A stretch of 64,000 bases of DNA from Paracoccus stylophorae (GTDB taxonomy: Bacteria; Pseudomonadota; Alphaproteobacteria; Rhodobacterales; Rhodobacteraceae), in NCBI RefSeq assembly GCF_028553765.1, contig NZ_CP067134.1, positions 849,001-913,000 on the forward strand, read 5' to 3'. The notes beneath the pieces were generated by a model. It was not told the DNA's origin, ran no database searches, and saw only the letters and a list, made by a program, of their open reading frames with translations. Made by a program: the position numbers and the translations under genes. Below, piece by piece: positions 46,921-57,191 of the stretch. Every line of letters begins with the position of its first letter. The stretch's first letter is position 1.

Positions 46921-48603
46921 TCAGGGACCGACGACGCGGCATTCCTGCGCGCGTGCCTTCAGCCGTTCGCAGGCAAGCAGCGCGTCAGACTTGCTGAGAT
47001 TGACGAAATTCGCCTCGAACCCGCGCACCGTGTCGGCGACGCGCCGATTCGCGCTGTCCAGCAGGCTGCCATCCTGAAGGGCGGTCGTCAGCAGCAGCTT
47101 TTCCGCCTCGACCTGAGAGCGATAGCGGCCCAGATTGACGCCCCAGTAGCGACCGCTGTCGGCCGGGCGGGACACGATTTCCAGCGCCTCGGGCTCCGAG
47201 ATGTCGCCTTCGCCCATCGCGGCCAGGATCACCGTGTCGGTGCGGCGCTTGGGCGCCGGCGATGCCAGCAGCGAGAGGGCGTTGCCGTCGGCGGCGGTCG
47301 CCTCGGCCACGGCTTTCGCCACGGCATCGGCCTGATCGTCGCCGGCCTGCGCGACGATGGCCGCCGTGCTGGCGCCGCCTGCGCGCGACCGTGGCGCCGG
47401 GGCAGGCCGCGCCGATGCCGCCAGAACCGGGGCCGCAAGGCTGGCCGTCTGCGGCGTCCGGGCGACCGAGGATGCGACCGCGGTGGCCACCGCATCCTCG
47501 ACCGCGGTGCCACGGGCGGCGGGACGCAGGCGCGGGCGGCTGCTGGAGGCCAAGGTCAGCCGGCTGCGGGTGATCTCGGCCTTCTGCGCCGTGCGCATCG
47601 CCTCGGCCAGCGGATCGCGCATGGCGGCGGTCGAGCCCGCGGGACGGCTGGAACGCGCGGGCGGCGCGGACGCCTTCAGGACCAGTTGCTGGGGTTGCGG
47701 CTGCGTGGCGGCCGGTTTCGGGGCGACCTGCGCGCGGCGCACGACCTTCTGCGCCAGCAATTGCGGCGGCGCCGGCCGAACCTCGCGGACGCGGTTGGGA
47801 ACGCGCGTAAAGCCCGAATCAAGCAGCTTGGCCATCACCTGATTGCGCTGCGCGGTCGAGGTGCCGCCGAAGACCGTGGCGATCAGGCGCTTGTTGCCGC
47901 GCTGTGCCGAAGCCGTCAGGTTGAACCCGGCTGCGCGGGTATAGCCGGTCTTGATGCCGTCCGCGCCGGAATAGGCGTCCAGAAACCTTTTGTTGGTCGA
48001 TGAGACCTTGGCGATTCCCGCATCGGCCGAGCGGCGTGAGAACAGGTTGTAATACTGGGGAAAATCGTAGAACAGATGCCGGCCCAGAATGGTCATGTCA
48101 TATGCCGAGGAATAATGACCTTCCTGCGTCAGGCCGTTGGCGTTGCGGAACTGCGTGTTCCGCATCCCCAGGGCGCGCGCCATCTGCGTCATCTGTTGGG
48201 CGAACGCGGCCTCGGACCCGGCCAGCCCCTCGCCGATGGCGGTGGCGGCGTCGTTGGCCGACTTGATCGCGGCCGCGCGGATCAGATAGCGCAGCTCGAT
48301 CTTCTGCCCGGCCCGCAGCCCCAGCTTCGACGGCGGTTCGGCCGCCGCGTTCGAGGATACGGGGAACAGCGAATCCAGCCGAACCTGCCCACGCTCGATG
48401 GCGGTAAAGGCAAGATAAAGCGTCATCATCTTCGTCAGCGACGCGGGATGAAGCCTGGTGTCGGCGTTCTGCGTATAGATCGGTTTGCCCGAACGGGCGT
48501 CGATCACGTAGGCGGCGAAGGGTGCCGCCAAGACGTTTGCCGGTGCCAGCGCAGCCAGCAGCATAAAGGCCCAAAGACGGGCTGTCAGGGAAAATCGGGT
48601 CAC
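46921..48603 (-). CDS. D-alanyl-D-alanine carboxypeptidase with C-terminal SPOR domain
   Basis: The 560-residue product has a signal peptide (cut near residue 27), and the S11 catalytic motifs S55-L-T-K58, S115-A-N117 and KTG near 220. A linker of about 180 residues rich in Ala, Arg and Pro follows. The last 75 residues (YWGVNLGRYRSQVEAEKLLL and the end) form a SPOR domain, which binds denuded glycan strands at division sites. The start is a GTG at 48603 at the end of the signal peptide region. It is a different paralogue from the one at 18363-19508. Confidence 0.92.
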   Translation of the reverse strand: MTRFSLTARLWAFMLLAALAPANVLAAPFAAYVIDARSGKPIYTQNADTRLHPASLTKMMTLYLAFTAIERGQVRLDSLFPVSSNAAAEPPSKLGLRAGQKIELRYLIRAAAIKSANDAATAIGEGLAGSEAAFAQQMTQMARALGMRNTQFRNANGLTQEGHYSSAYDMTILGRHLFYDFPQYYNLFSRRSADAGIAKVSSTNKRFLDAYSGADGIKTGYTRAAGFNLTASAQRGNKRLIATVFGGTSTAQRNQVMAKLLDSGFTRVPNRVREVRPAPPQLLAQKVVRRAQVAPKPAATQPQPQQLVLKASAPPARSSRPAGSTAAMRDPLAEAMRTAQKAEITRSRLTLASSSRPRLRPAARGTAVEDAVATAVASSVARTPQTASLAAPVLAASARPAPAPRSRAGGASTAAIVAQAGDDQADAVAKAVAEATAADGNALSLLASPAPKRRTDTVILAAMGEGDISEPEALEIVSRPADSGRYWGVNLGRYRSQVEAEKLLLTTALQDGSLLDSANRRVADTVRGFEANFVNLSKSDALLACERLKARAQECRVVGP

Positions 48604-48666
48604 TGTCGCGGTCTCTCTGCCTCATGCGGGCATGTCATTTGTTGCATGCCCGTCCTTAATGACTGG

Positions 48667-48695
48667 ATGATAGCACGAGGATAATATCCTTGAAA
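48667..48695 (-). promoter_or_regulatory. Promoter of the SPOR-domain carboxypeptidase, with a palindrome in the spacer
   Basis: On the minus strand TTTCAA (48690-48695) and TATCAT (48667-48672) are exactly 17 bases apart. The spacer contains the inverted repeat AGGATA-A-TATCCT (48678-48690), which could bind a regulator. Confidence 0.55.
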
Positions 48696-48855
48696 CCGGG
48701 CATTTGACTTATTTTGCCTGTCTTGCAGCCGCGCAGCGCCCGGCCCTGCGGGGCTTTCATCCACGCCACGATTGACTATATACCGGGTTCAGGAGGCCGC
48801 AGACGAACGCGGCCCGCCACTTCTTGGAAGGCCGTGCCGGCCGAATCAGGACGCG

Positions 48856-49185
48856 ATGACGCACTGGATGACCGACAGCGACAAACCCGACGACCAGTCC
48901 GAACTGGCGGTGAAGCCGCGGACCAAACCGCAGCGGCCGCCGATGTACAAGGTCTTGATGCTGAACGACGATTTCACGCCGATGGAATTCGTTGTGCATG
49001 TGCTTGAACGGCTGTTCAACATGACCCACGCGCAGGCGATCGAGATCATGCTGACCGTGCATCGCAAGGGCGTGGCGGTGGTCGGCGTCTTCTCGCACGA
49101 GGTGGCCGAGACCAAGGTCGCGCAGGTCATGGAACTGGCCCGACGCCAGCAGCACCCGCTGCAATGCACCATGGAAAAAGAGTAG
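48856..49185 (+). CDS. clpS: ATP-dependent Clp protease adaptor
   Basis: ClpS delivers N-degron substrates to ClpAP. The 109-residue product shows the core [20 protein letters not shown] with the substrate-pocket Asn-Asp pair, and [20 protein letters not shown] further on. The start at 48856 is preferred because TCAGGA lies five bases upstream; an ATG at 48868 is also possible and the open frame back to 48772 is not likely coding. clpA is not next to it. Confidence 0.93.
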   Translation: MTHWMTDSDKPDDQSELAVKPRTKPQRPPMYKVLMLNDDFTPMEFVVHVLERLFNMTHAQAIEIMLTVHRKGVAVVGVFSHEVAETKVAQVMELARRQQHPLQCTMEKE

Positions 49186-49188
49186 ATC

Positions 49189-50196
49189 GTGTCGGCCCGG
49201 CTTGAACTGGCCTTTCCGGACGGCCCGCCGGAGGGTTCGGTGCTGGCCATCGGCGCGCGGGCGGGCGACGACCTGTCGCCGCTGACCCCCGCCGCAACAA
49301 CGATCCAGCAGGGCCATGCCACCGATCACGCGGCGCTGTCCGCGCGCGGATGGACCGTCGCGCCGCAGGTCGAGCGGGACGGTTTCGACGCGGCGGTGGT
49401 GATGCTGCCGCGCGCGAAATCGCTGGCCCGTGCCCGGATCGCCCACGCCGCCGCGCGGCTGGCGCCGGACGCGCCGCTTTGGATCGACGGTCAGAAACAC
49501 GACGGCGTCGATTCGATCCTGAAAGAGATGCGGCGTCTGGCCCCGGTGGACGAGGTTCACAGCAAGGCGCATGGCAAGATCTTTCGCGTCAGGGTGCCTG
49601 CGGGCGAATGGCTGCCGGATGACTGGGCCGCGCGTCCGGCGCAGGTGGCTCCGGGCTTCGTGACCCGGCCGGGGGTGTTTTCCGCCGACGGGATCGATCC
49701 GGGTTCGGCGCTGCTGGTCCGGCATCTGCCCGACCGGCTGCCGACGCGGCTGGTCGATCTGGGCGCGGGCTGGGGCTGGCTGGCGGCGCAGGCCCTGCGG
49801 CGTCCGGGCGTCGAGGTGATCCATTTGGTCGAGGCCGAACATGCCGCGCTGGAATCGGCGCGCGACAATATCGACGATGCCCGTGCCCGGTTCCACTGGG
49901 CCGACGGGCGCGATTTCACCCTGCCCGAGCCGGTGAACGGCGTCATCATGAACCCGCCCTTCCACGACGGACGCCGGGCCGATCCGGGTCTTGGGGCGGC
50001 TTTCATCGCCTCGGCCGCGCGATTGCTGACCGGGGCGGGGCATCTGTGGATGGTCGCGAATCGCCATCTGCCCTATGAGACCGAACTGTCCCGGCATTTC
50101 GCGACGGTCGCGGAAATCGGCGGCGATAACCGCTTCAAGATCATTCAGGCCAGCGGCGCAGGGCGCGCGGCCGGCCGCAAGGGAGCCCGGAAATGA
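49189..50196 (+). CDS. RsmC-like class I methyltransferase
   Basis: RsmC methylates G1207 of 16S rRNA. The 335-residue product has an N-terminal RsmC-like domain without motifs and a C-terminal methyltransferase domain with the SAM motif LVDLGAGWGWLAAQAL near residue 180 and the catalytic NPPFHDGRRADPGLG near 250, which is the RsmC/RlmG type. The start is a GTG three bases after the clpS stop. It overlaps the next gene by four bases. The rRNA target is inferred, not shown. Confidence 0.87.
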   Translation: MSARLELAFPDGPPEGSVLAIGARAGDDLSPLTPAATTIQQGHATDHAALSARGWTVAPQVERDGFDAAVVMLPRAKSLARARIAHAAARLAPDAPLWIDGQKHDGVDSILKEMRRLAPVDEVHSKAHGKIFRVRVPAGEWLPDDWAARPAQVAPGFVTRPGVFSADGIDPGSALLVRHLPDRLPTRLVDLGAGWGWLAAQALRRPGVEVIHLVEAEHAALESARDNIDDARARFHWADGRDFTLPEPVNGVIMNPPFHDGRRADPGLGAAFIASAARLLTGAGHLWMVANRHLPYETELSRHFATVAEIGGDNRFKIIQASGAGRAAGRKGARK

Positions 50197-50999
50197 GCCT
50201 GTCGATCCAGGGCAAGACCGCCATCGTGACCGGCGCCGCGCGCGGCATCGGGTTCGCCATCGCCCACCATCTGGCGGAGCGCGGCGCCAATGTCGTCTTC
50301 ACGGACGGGGACGAGGCCGCGCTGGACAATGTCATGTCGGATTACGGCAGCGACAACGATCATGTCCTGCAATTCGCCGGCGATATCTCCGAAAAGCTGA
50401 TGATGGCCAATTTGCTGTCGGCCACGCTGGATGCGTTCGACCGGGTCGATATTCTGGTCAACGCACATCGTTTCGTGAAGGGGTCCGATCCGCTGGACAC
50501 CGATCCGGGCGTGCTGGAACAGATGCTGCGCCAGAACATGATCGCGGGTCTGCGCCTCAGCCAGATGGTCGCCAAGCGGATGATCCGGCAGGCCGAGGAC
50601 CAGACCGATCTGGTGCAGGCCGGCGCCATCGTGAACGTCTCGACGCTGGCGGCGGCGCGGCCGGTGCCGGCGATGCTGGGCTATTCCATCGCCTGCGCGG
50701 CGCAGGAACAGGCGACGCGGGGGCTGGCGCTGGCGCTGGCACCGCATCTGATCCGCGTGAACGGTGTCCGCTTCAGCAGCGTCATGTCTTACGAGCTGAA
50801 ATGCGCGCTGAAGGAAGATCCGCAGATGCGCGAGCAGATCGTGGCCGGCACGCCGTTGGGGCGCATCGCCTCGGCCGACGAGATCGCCGAGACGGTGCAT
50901 TATCTGGCCAGCGAAGGCGCGCGCTTTGTCACCGGCCAGATCGTGACCGTCGATGGCGGCCGCAGCCTGGCCGATCCGGTGACGGCCCGCGATCTTTGA
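50193..50999 (+). CDS. Short-chain dehydrogenase/reductase family protein lacking the catalytic lysine
   Basis: The 268-residue product has the SDR nucleotide motif TGAARGIG (residues 13-20), an Asp after beta-2 (TDGD) suggesting NAD(H) preference, and the catalytic serine S150. In place of YxxxK it has Y164-S-I-A-C168, so the lysine is replaced by cysteine, and the usual NNAG is NAHR. The rest of the fold (GQIVTVDGGRS) is intact. It may be a non-catalytic or altered SDR. It overlaps the methyltransferase gene by four bases. Confidence 0.85.
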   Translation: MSLSIQGKTAIVTGAARGIGFAIAHHLAERGANVVFTDGDEAALDNVMSDYGSDNDHVLQFAGDISEKLMMANLLSATLDAFDRVDILVNAHRFVKGSDPLDTDPGVLEQMLRQNMIAGLRLSQMVAKRMIRQAEDQTDLVQAGAIVNVSTLAAARPVPAMLGYSIACAAQEQATRGLALALAPHLIRVNGVRFSSVMSYELKCALKEDPQMREQIVAGTPLGRIASADEIAETVHYLASEGARFVTGQIVTVDGGRSLADPVTARDL

Positions 51000-51003
51000 A
51001 CGC

Positions 51004-51435
51004 TCAGGCCGCGGGTTCGGGAAACGCCTTGCGGCACTCCGCGACATAGGCCGCCGCGCGATCCGCCAGCGCCGCCCGGCGCGCGGCGAGATTGTCGCGC
51101 TTGCGCTGTTCGGCGGCCGGGTCGATGGGAACGCGATAGCGTTCGGTGTCGATGTAATCGCGCCAGCACGGCCGGTATCCGACGCCGACAACCTTGCCGT
51201 CCCTGTCGCGCCTCACGTCGCGGCACTGGGTCAGCCGGTCCCGCACGACCTGCCGTTCCTCCCACGCATAGCCGCGGGCCAGATTCCCCTCGACCTCGGC
51301 CAGCAGGCGGCTGACGGTCCGGAATTCGGACGTGTTCTGGCTGATGCAGCGTTCCTGCGGCGTCCCGCAGGCGGCAAGAACCAGGGGCAGGGCAAGCAGG
51401 GCAAGGGTGGTGTTGCGGGGCATGGGCTGACTCAT
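51004..51435 (-). CDS. Small cysteine-containing lipoprotein, unknown function
   Basis: The 143-residue product has a signal sequence with the lipobox LAAC at about residues 20-23. The mature part is charged, with four further cysteines, basic and acidic helices, and no recognisable domain. It is convergent with the SDR gene and divergent from hemF. A second ATG at 51423 would remove four residues. Function unknown. Confidence 0.75.
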   Translation of the reverse strand: MSQPMPRNTTLALLALPLVLAACGTPQERCISQNTSEFRTVSRLLAEVEGNLARGYAWEERQVVRDRLTQCRDVRRDRDGKVVGVGYRPCWRDYIDTERYRVPIDPAAEQRKRDNLAARRAALADRAAAYVAECRKAFPEPAA

Positions 51436-51500
51436 TACAGCGGGATCAGGGAATGCTAACGGCCGGGCCGGGTGCTTGGCAATTCACGATTGAGGGTCAG

Positions 51501-52355
51501 ATGGACGATCAACGCCAGCGCGCTGCGCTGTGGTTCCGCGAATTGCGCGACCGCATCGTTTCGGCCTTCGAGGGGCTTGAGGATCGCGGTCCCGGCGACG
51601 GGCCGGTCGGCCGGTTTGTCGTGACGCCGACGCAGCGCGGCGAGGATGGCGGCGGCGGGCTGATGTCGGTGATGCGCGGCGGGCGGGTCTTTGAAAAGGT
51701 CGGCGTGAACTGGTCCGAGGTTCACGGAACGCTGGCGCCCAAGGCGCAGGCGGCGATGGCCGCGCGCGGCGTGCCGGGCATGGACAGCGATCCGCGTTTC
51801 TGGGCATCCGGGATCAGCCTTGTGGCGCATATGCAGAACCCGCACGCGCCGGCGGTGCACATGAACACGCGCATGTTCTGGACGCCGGGGACGTGGTGGT
51901 TCGGCGGCGGGGCGGACCTGAATCCCTGCATCGAGTATCCCGCCGACATCGACCATTTCCACGCAACACTGCGCGACGCCTGCGCACGTCATGACGCGGA
52001 TTATTACGACCGCTTCAAGGCATGGGCGGACGAATATTTCTTTGTCCCGCATCGCGGCCGCGCAAGGGGCGTGGGCGGCATCTTCTATGACGATCTGAAC
52101 AGCGGCGACTGGAACGCGGATTTCGCCTTTACCCGCGAAGTCGGGCAGGCGTTCCTGCCCGCCTTCCTGCCGCTGGCCGAGGCGCGCATGGCGCAGGGCT
52201 GGACCGAGGAGGACCGCGATGTTCAGCTGGTGCATCGCGGGCTGTATGCGGAATACAACCTTGTCTATGACCGCGGCACGAAATTCGGGCTGGAAACCGG
52301 ACATAACGCCGATGCGGTGCTGATGAGCCTGCCGCCGGTGGCGAAATGGCCCTGA
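51501..52355 (+). CDS. hemF: Oxygen-dependent coproporphyrinogen III oxidase
   Basis: HemF converts coproporphyrinogen III to protoporphyrinogen IX with oxygen, the penultimate aerobic haem step. The 284-residue product has the family blocks GGGLMSVMRGGRVFEKVGVN, HMNTRMFWTPGTWWFGGGAD near residue 118 and HRGRARGVGGIFYDDLNS near 180. It ends soon after MSLPPVAKWP, about 20 residues short of the E. coli end. The ATG at 51501 was chosen because MDDQRQRAALWFRELRD fits the family start. Confidence 0.94.
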   Translation: MDDQRQRAALWFRELRDRIVSAFEGLEDRGPGDGPVGRFVVTPTQRGEDGGGGLMSVMRGGRVFEKVGVNWSEVHGTLAPKAQAAMAARGVPGMDSDPRFWASGISLVAHMQNPHAPAVHMNTRMFWTPGTWWFGGGADLNPCIEYPADIDHFHATLRDACARHDADYYDRFKAWADEYFFVPHRGRARGVGGIFYDDLNSGDWNADFAFTREVGQAFLPAFLPLAEARMAQGWTEEDRDVQLVHRGLYAEYNLVYDRGTKFGLETGHNADAVLMSLPPVAKWP

Positions 52356-52424
52356 CCGGGAACGGGCGTTTGCGTTCGATGATGTAACGGGTGGGACGGT
52401 TTCAGACCGCCGACACCTGACCGC

Positions 52425-52449
52425 ACGGCCGGGCGCGAAAACCGGCCGT
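52425..52449. terminator. Possible hairpin terminator between hemF and ftsH
   Basis: ACGGCCGG (52425-52432) and CCGGCCGT (52442-52449) form a perfect eight-pair stem with a nine-base loop. There is no T-run, so it is only a weak intrinsic terminator candidate between the convergent genes. Confidence 0.4.
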
Positions 52450-52481
52450 CAGATTGCGCCTCTGACAGCCGGGTCTTTCGG

Positions 52482-54371
<1,890 letters not shown>

Positions 54372-54428
54372 AACGGGTCCTCCGGCGGAAATCAGTTTGG
54401 ATTGAAAATAGGCATTATCGGCGCAGGT

Positions 54429-55664
54429 TCAATGCGCCATCACCAGCTTGCGGAAATCCGCCGCGTCGCGCAGCGGCTCGACCCGGTGGCCCGACCCGCC
54501 GCGCAGCAGGGGCGCGGCGATCAGCCGCCCCGATTCGCGGATGGCCGGACTTGCCGCCGCATCGTCGCGCGACAGGCCGGCCCCGCGCCAGTTCACCTGC
54601 GCCAGCGCCTGCATCCCCAGGGCCGAGACCTGCTGGCCGGGCCGCAACCCGTCTACCCGCCAGCGATTGTCCCATTCGGGGCCGTCGCTGATCTGGGCGC
54701 GCATCGCGGCGGCGGGTTCACGGCCGATATGCAGCCGGTCGCCAATGGGTTCGATCAGCGCGCCGTCCAGCGTGACGCGGCTGCCCGCGCCGATCGCCTC
54801 AAGCGCGTGCAGCACCGTCGCCCGGCGGGGCGGATAGTCCGCGCCGGTGATCCAGCGACAGGACGCGACCAGCAGGCGGCGCCGGATCTCGGCCGGGGCA
54901 TCGCGGAAATCGCGCCGGGGCAGGGTGATCGTGCCGTGCCGGATGACCGCGCGTTCGGCCGTGTCGGCAGCATAATGCGACAGGGCGCGCCGCGCCTCGC
55001 CGATATGTCTGGCCGAGCGGGCCAGCGCCGCCGTCTCAAGCCCCATCGCGGCGATGGCCTTGCGGATGCGGATTCGGTCAAAATCCACGTTTTCGTTGCC
55101 CGGATCGTCGATCCACGCGATGTCGCGCCCGCGCAGCCAGTCGCGCAGATCTTCGCGCCGCGCGCCCAGCATCGGCCGCAGCCAGCGCACGCCGAACGCA
55201 TCGCGACATTCGGCCATCGCCGCCAGCCCGTCGATCCCCGAGCCGCGCGCCAGCCGCATCATCAGCGTCTCGGCCTGATCGTCGGCGGTGTGGCCCAAGG
55301 CGATGGCCGGCAGCCGGTTCGCCTGCGCCCATTCGGACAGCAGCCGAAACCGCGCCTCGCGCGCGGCGGCCATCAGGTTGCCGCTGCCGGTGTCGCGGTG
55401 CCAGTTCAGCGTGGTGTGGGGCAGATCAAGCGTTCGGGCGGCGCGGCCCACCTGTCGCGCCTCCTCCGCGCTTTCGGCGCGCAGATTGTGGTCCACCGTC
55501 GCCACCATCACCCGTCGTCCGTGCGACCAGTCGGCCACGATGTGCATCAGGGCCATCGAATCGCCGCCGCCCGACACCGCGATCCCCAGGGCCGGCAGAT
55601 CGCCTGCCAGCCGGTCCAGCGCGGCCCGAACCGGACCTGCGACATGCGCGACCGGGTCGGTCAC
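54429..55664 (-). CDS. tilS: tRNA(Ile)-lysidine synthase
   Basis: TilS modifies C34 of the CAU-anticodon tRNA(Ile) to lysidine, so it decodes AUA. The 411-residue product has the PP-loop SGGGDSMALMHIV near residue 31 (the usual SGGVDS with V to G), and HTADDQAETLMMRLARGSG near 128. The C-terminal part is less conserved. The start is a GTG. It follows cpoB by ten bases, and the tilS-ftsH order behind tol-pal is common in alphaproteobacteria. Confidence 0.93.
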   Translation of the reverse strand: MTDPVAHVAGPVRAALDRLAGDLPALGIAVSGGGDSMALMHIVADWSHGRRVMVATVDHNLRAESAEEARQVGRAARTLDLPHTTLNWHRDTGSGNLMAAAREARFRLLSEWAQANRLPAIALGHTADDQAETLMMRLARGSGIDGLAAMAECRDAFGVRWLRPMLGARREDLRDWLRGRDIAWIDDPGNENVDFDRIRIRKAIAAMGLETAALARSARHIGEARRALSHYAADTAERAVIRHGTITLPRRDFRDAPAEIRRRLLVASCRWITGADYPPRRATVLHALEAIGAGSRVTLDGALIEPIGDRLHIGREPAAAMRAQISDGPEWDNRWRVDGLRPGQQVSALGMQALAQVNWRGAGLSRDDAAASPAIRESGRLIAAPLLRGGSGHRVEPLRDAADFRKLVMAH

Positions 55665-55674
55665 GACAGCAGGC

Positions 55675-56622
55675 TCATTGATATTCGGCCATGTCGGCTG
55701 CCGCCTCGGGGTCCAGATCGCCGAAATCGACCGGGCCGCCGTTCAGTGCCGGGTCGGGGTCCGCAAGGCCCAGATCGGCCCTGCCGCAATCCAGCACCGT
55801 CATCCGCCGTTCGGCCTCGGCAGCGGCGTCGTGGCCGGGAAAGCGGGCCGGGATCTCGGCCAGATACAGGCAGGCGGCGGTCGGATCGCCGTCGGCCGCG
55901 ATCACGCGGGCGATGCCCAACAGGCTTGCCGGCGCGTGCGGTCCGTCCGGCGCGGCGGCAAAGCCTTCAAGCCATGCGGCCGCCGCCGCGCGCGGATCGC
56001 CGGCGCTGTCCAGCGCCGCACCGCGCAGATACAGCGCCTCGGCGGTCAGCGGTCCGCCGGCATGTCTTTCGGCGACCTGCCCGAACAGAGTTGCCGCGCG
56101 CTGAAACTCGCCCGCGTTCAGCGCCGCGTTGGCCAGATCGAAATCGGCCTGTTCGGCGGCGGTGGTGGCCGCGCCGTGGTCATCGGTGGCCACATTGGGC
56201 GCAGGCTGCGCCGGCGCCACCTGCGGCGATGCGGCCCCACCCGTGGCCAGCCCGCCCAACTCGGGCGTCGTCAGCGCGCCCAGATCGCAGGTCTCGTCCA
56301 TCTCGCACAGGCGAAACTCGATATCGCCGATCCGGCGGGTGCCATCCTCGACGATGCGGTTGATGCGGTTCTGCAACTGTTCGATCTGGCCGGTCAGCCG
56401 CGCCAGCTGGCTTTCCATGCCGTTCATGCGGTCGATGGCGGTGTCGCCGCCCGCCGCCTCGAACCCGGCGGCGCCAGAGGCGATCAACTCGCCCCGCAGC
56501 GATTGCAGGTCGGTCCGCAGGGTCGACAACTGCGCGCGCAGATCGGCCAGTGTCGGCTCTTGCGCCGCGACCGGCAGCGCCAGTGCGGCAGACATCAGCA
56601 AGGCGGCGACTGTCCGGATCAC
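55675..56622 (-). CDS. cpoB: Cell division coordinator CpoB (YbgF)
   Basis: CpoB links Tol-Pal outer-membrane constriction to peptidoglycan synthesis at the septum. The 315-residue product has a signal peptide (AALLMSAALALPVAAQ), a coiled-coil (about residues 25-100, LARLTGQIEQLQNRINRIVE), a Pro/Ala-rich linker, and a C-terminal TPR domain with three repeats from about residue 180. The start is a GTG at 56622 that overlaps the pal stop (GTGA). This is the last gene of the tol-pal group. Confidence 0.92.
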   Translation of the reverse strand: MIRTVAALLMSAALALPVAAQEPTLADLRAQLSTLRTDLQSLRGELIASGAAGFEAAGGDTAIDRMNGMESQLARLTGQIEQLQNRINRIVEDGTRRIGDIEFRLCEMDETCDLGALTTPELGGLATGGAASPQVAPAQPAPNVATDDHGAATTAAEQADFDLANAALNAGEFQRAATLFGQVAERHAGGPLTAEALYLRGAALDSAGDPRAAAAAWLEGFAAAPDGPHAPASLLGIARVIAADGDPTAACLYLAEIPARFPGHDAAAEAERRMTVLDCGRADLGLADPDPALNGGPVDFGDLDPEAAADMAEYQ

Positions 56623-57152
56623 GACCCCGCCCCGGTTTCGCTGACCACCGTGACGACGCGGCGGTTCTTGGCATAGCACGCCTCGTCCGAACAGGTCTCG
56701 ACCGGGCGTTCCTTGCCAAAGCTCAGCGTGCGGACGCGATCGGCGGACACGCCCTGCGCGATCAGATATTCCTGCACCGCCCCCGCGCGCCGGGCGCCCA
56801 GGGCAAGGTTGTATTCGCGGGTCCCCGTCTCCTCTGCATGGCCTTGCAGCACGGCCGAGAAATTGCCGTGCCGGTTCAGCCATTCCGCCTGACGGCCAAG
56901 CGTCGCGCGGGCCTCGGGCGTCAGCGAGGTCTGGCCGGCCGGGAACAGCACCGTGTCGCCGACCTGCGTGCTGAAATACTGCGCCGAGGCTTCGGCCCCC
57001 AGTGTGCCGCCCGCCAGATCGCCCTGATACAGGGCGCCGGCGCCGGAACTGGCATAGGGATCGACGACCTGCGGGGCCTGCGGCGCGGGCTGGGCGCAGG
57101 CCCCCAGGGCAAGCAGGCAGACAGCAGAGACGGGCTTCATCCAGGCTTTCAT
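56619..57152 (-). CDS. pal: Peptidoglycan-associated lipoprotein
   Basis: Pal is the outer-membrane lipoprotein that binds peptidoglycan and TolB. The 177-residue product has a signal with the lipobox LGAC at residues 16-19, a linker, and an OmpA-like domain with LQGHAEETGTREYNLALGAR and AVQEYLIAQGVSADRVRTLS, ending at SFGKERPVETC. The ATG at 57152 was preferred to the in-frame ATG at 57182 because the lipobox is then at a normal distance. Confidence 0.95.
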   Translation of the reverse strand: MKAWMKPVSAVCLLALGACAQPAPQAPQVVDPYASSGAGALYQGDLAGGTLGAEASAQYFSTQVGDTVLFPAGQTSLTPEARATLGRQAEWLNRHGNFSAVLQGHAEETGTREYNLALGARRAGAVQEYLIAQGVSADRVRTLSFGKERPVETCSDEACYAKNRRVVTVVSETGAGS

Positions 57153-57191
57153 CGGGGGCATCCTTCGGGCGCTTTTCGTCAATCGGCTTTC

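Noticed and set aside
48772..48855. Upstream extension of clpS to an ATG at 48772
   Set aside because: The extra 28 residues have no similarity to ClpS starts and the ribosome binding site is in front of 48856. TATATA near 48777 may be part of a promoter, but no fitting -35 was found.
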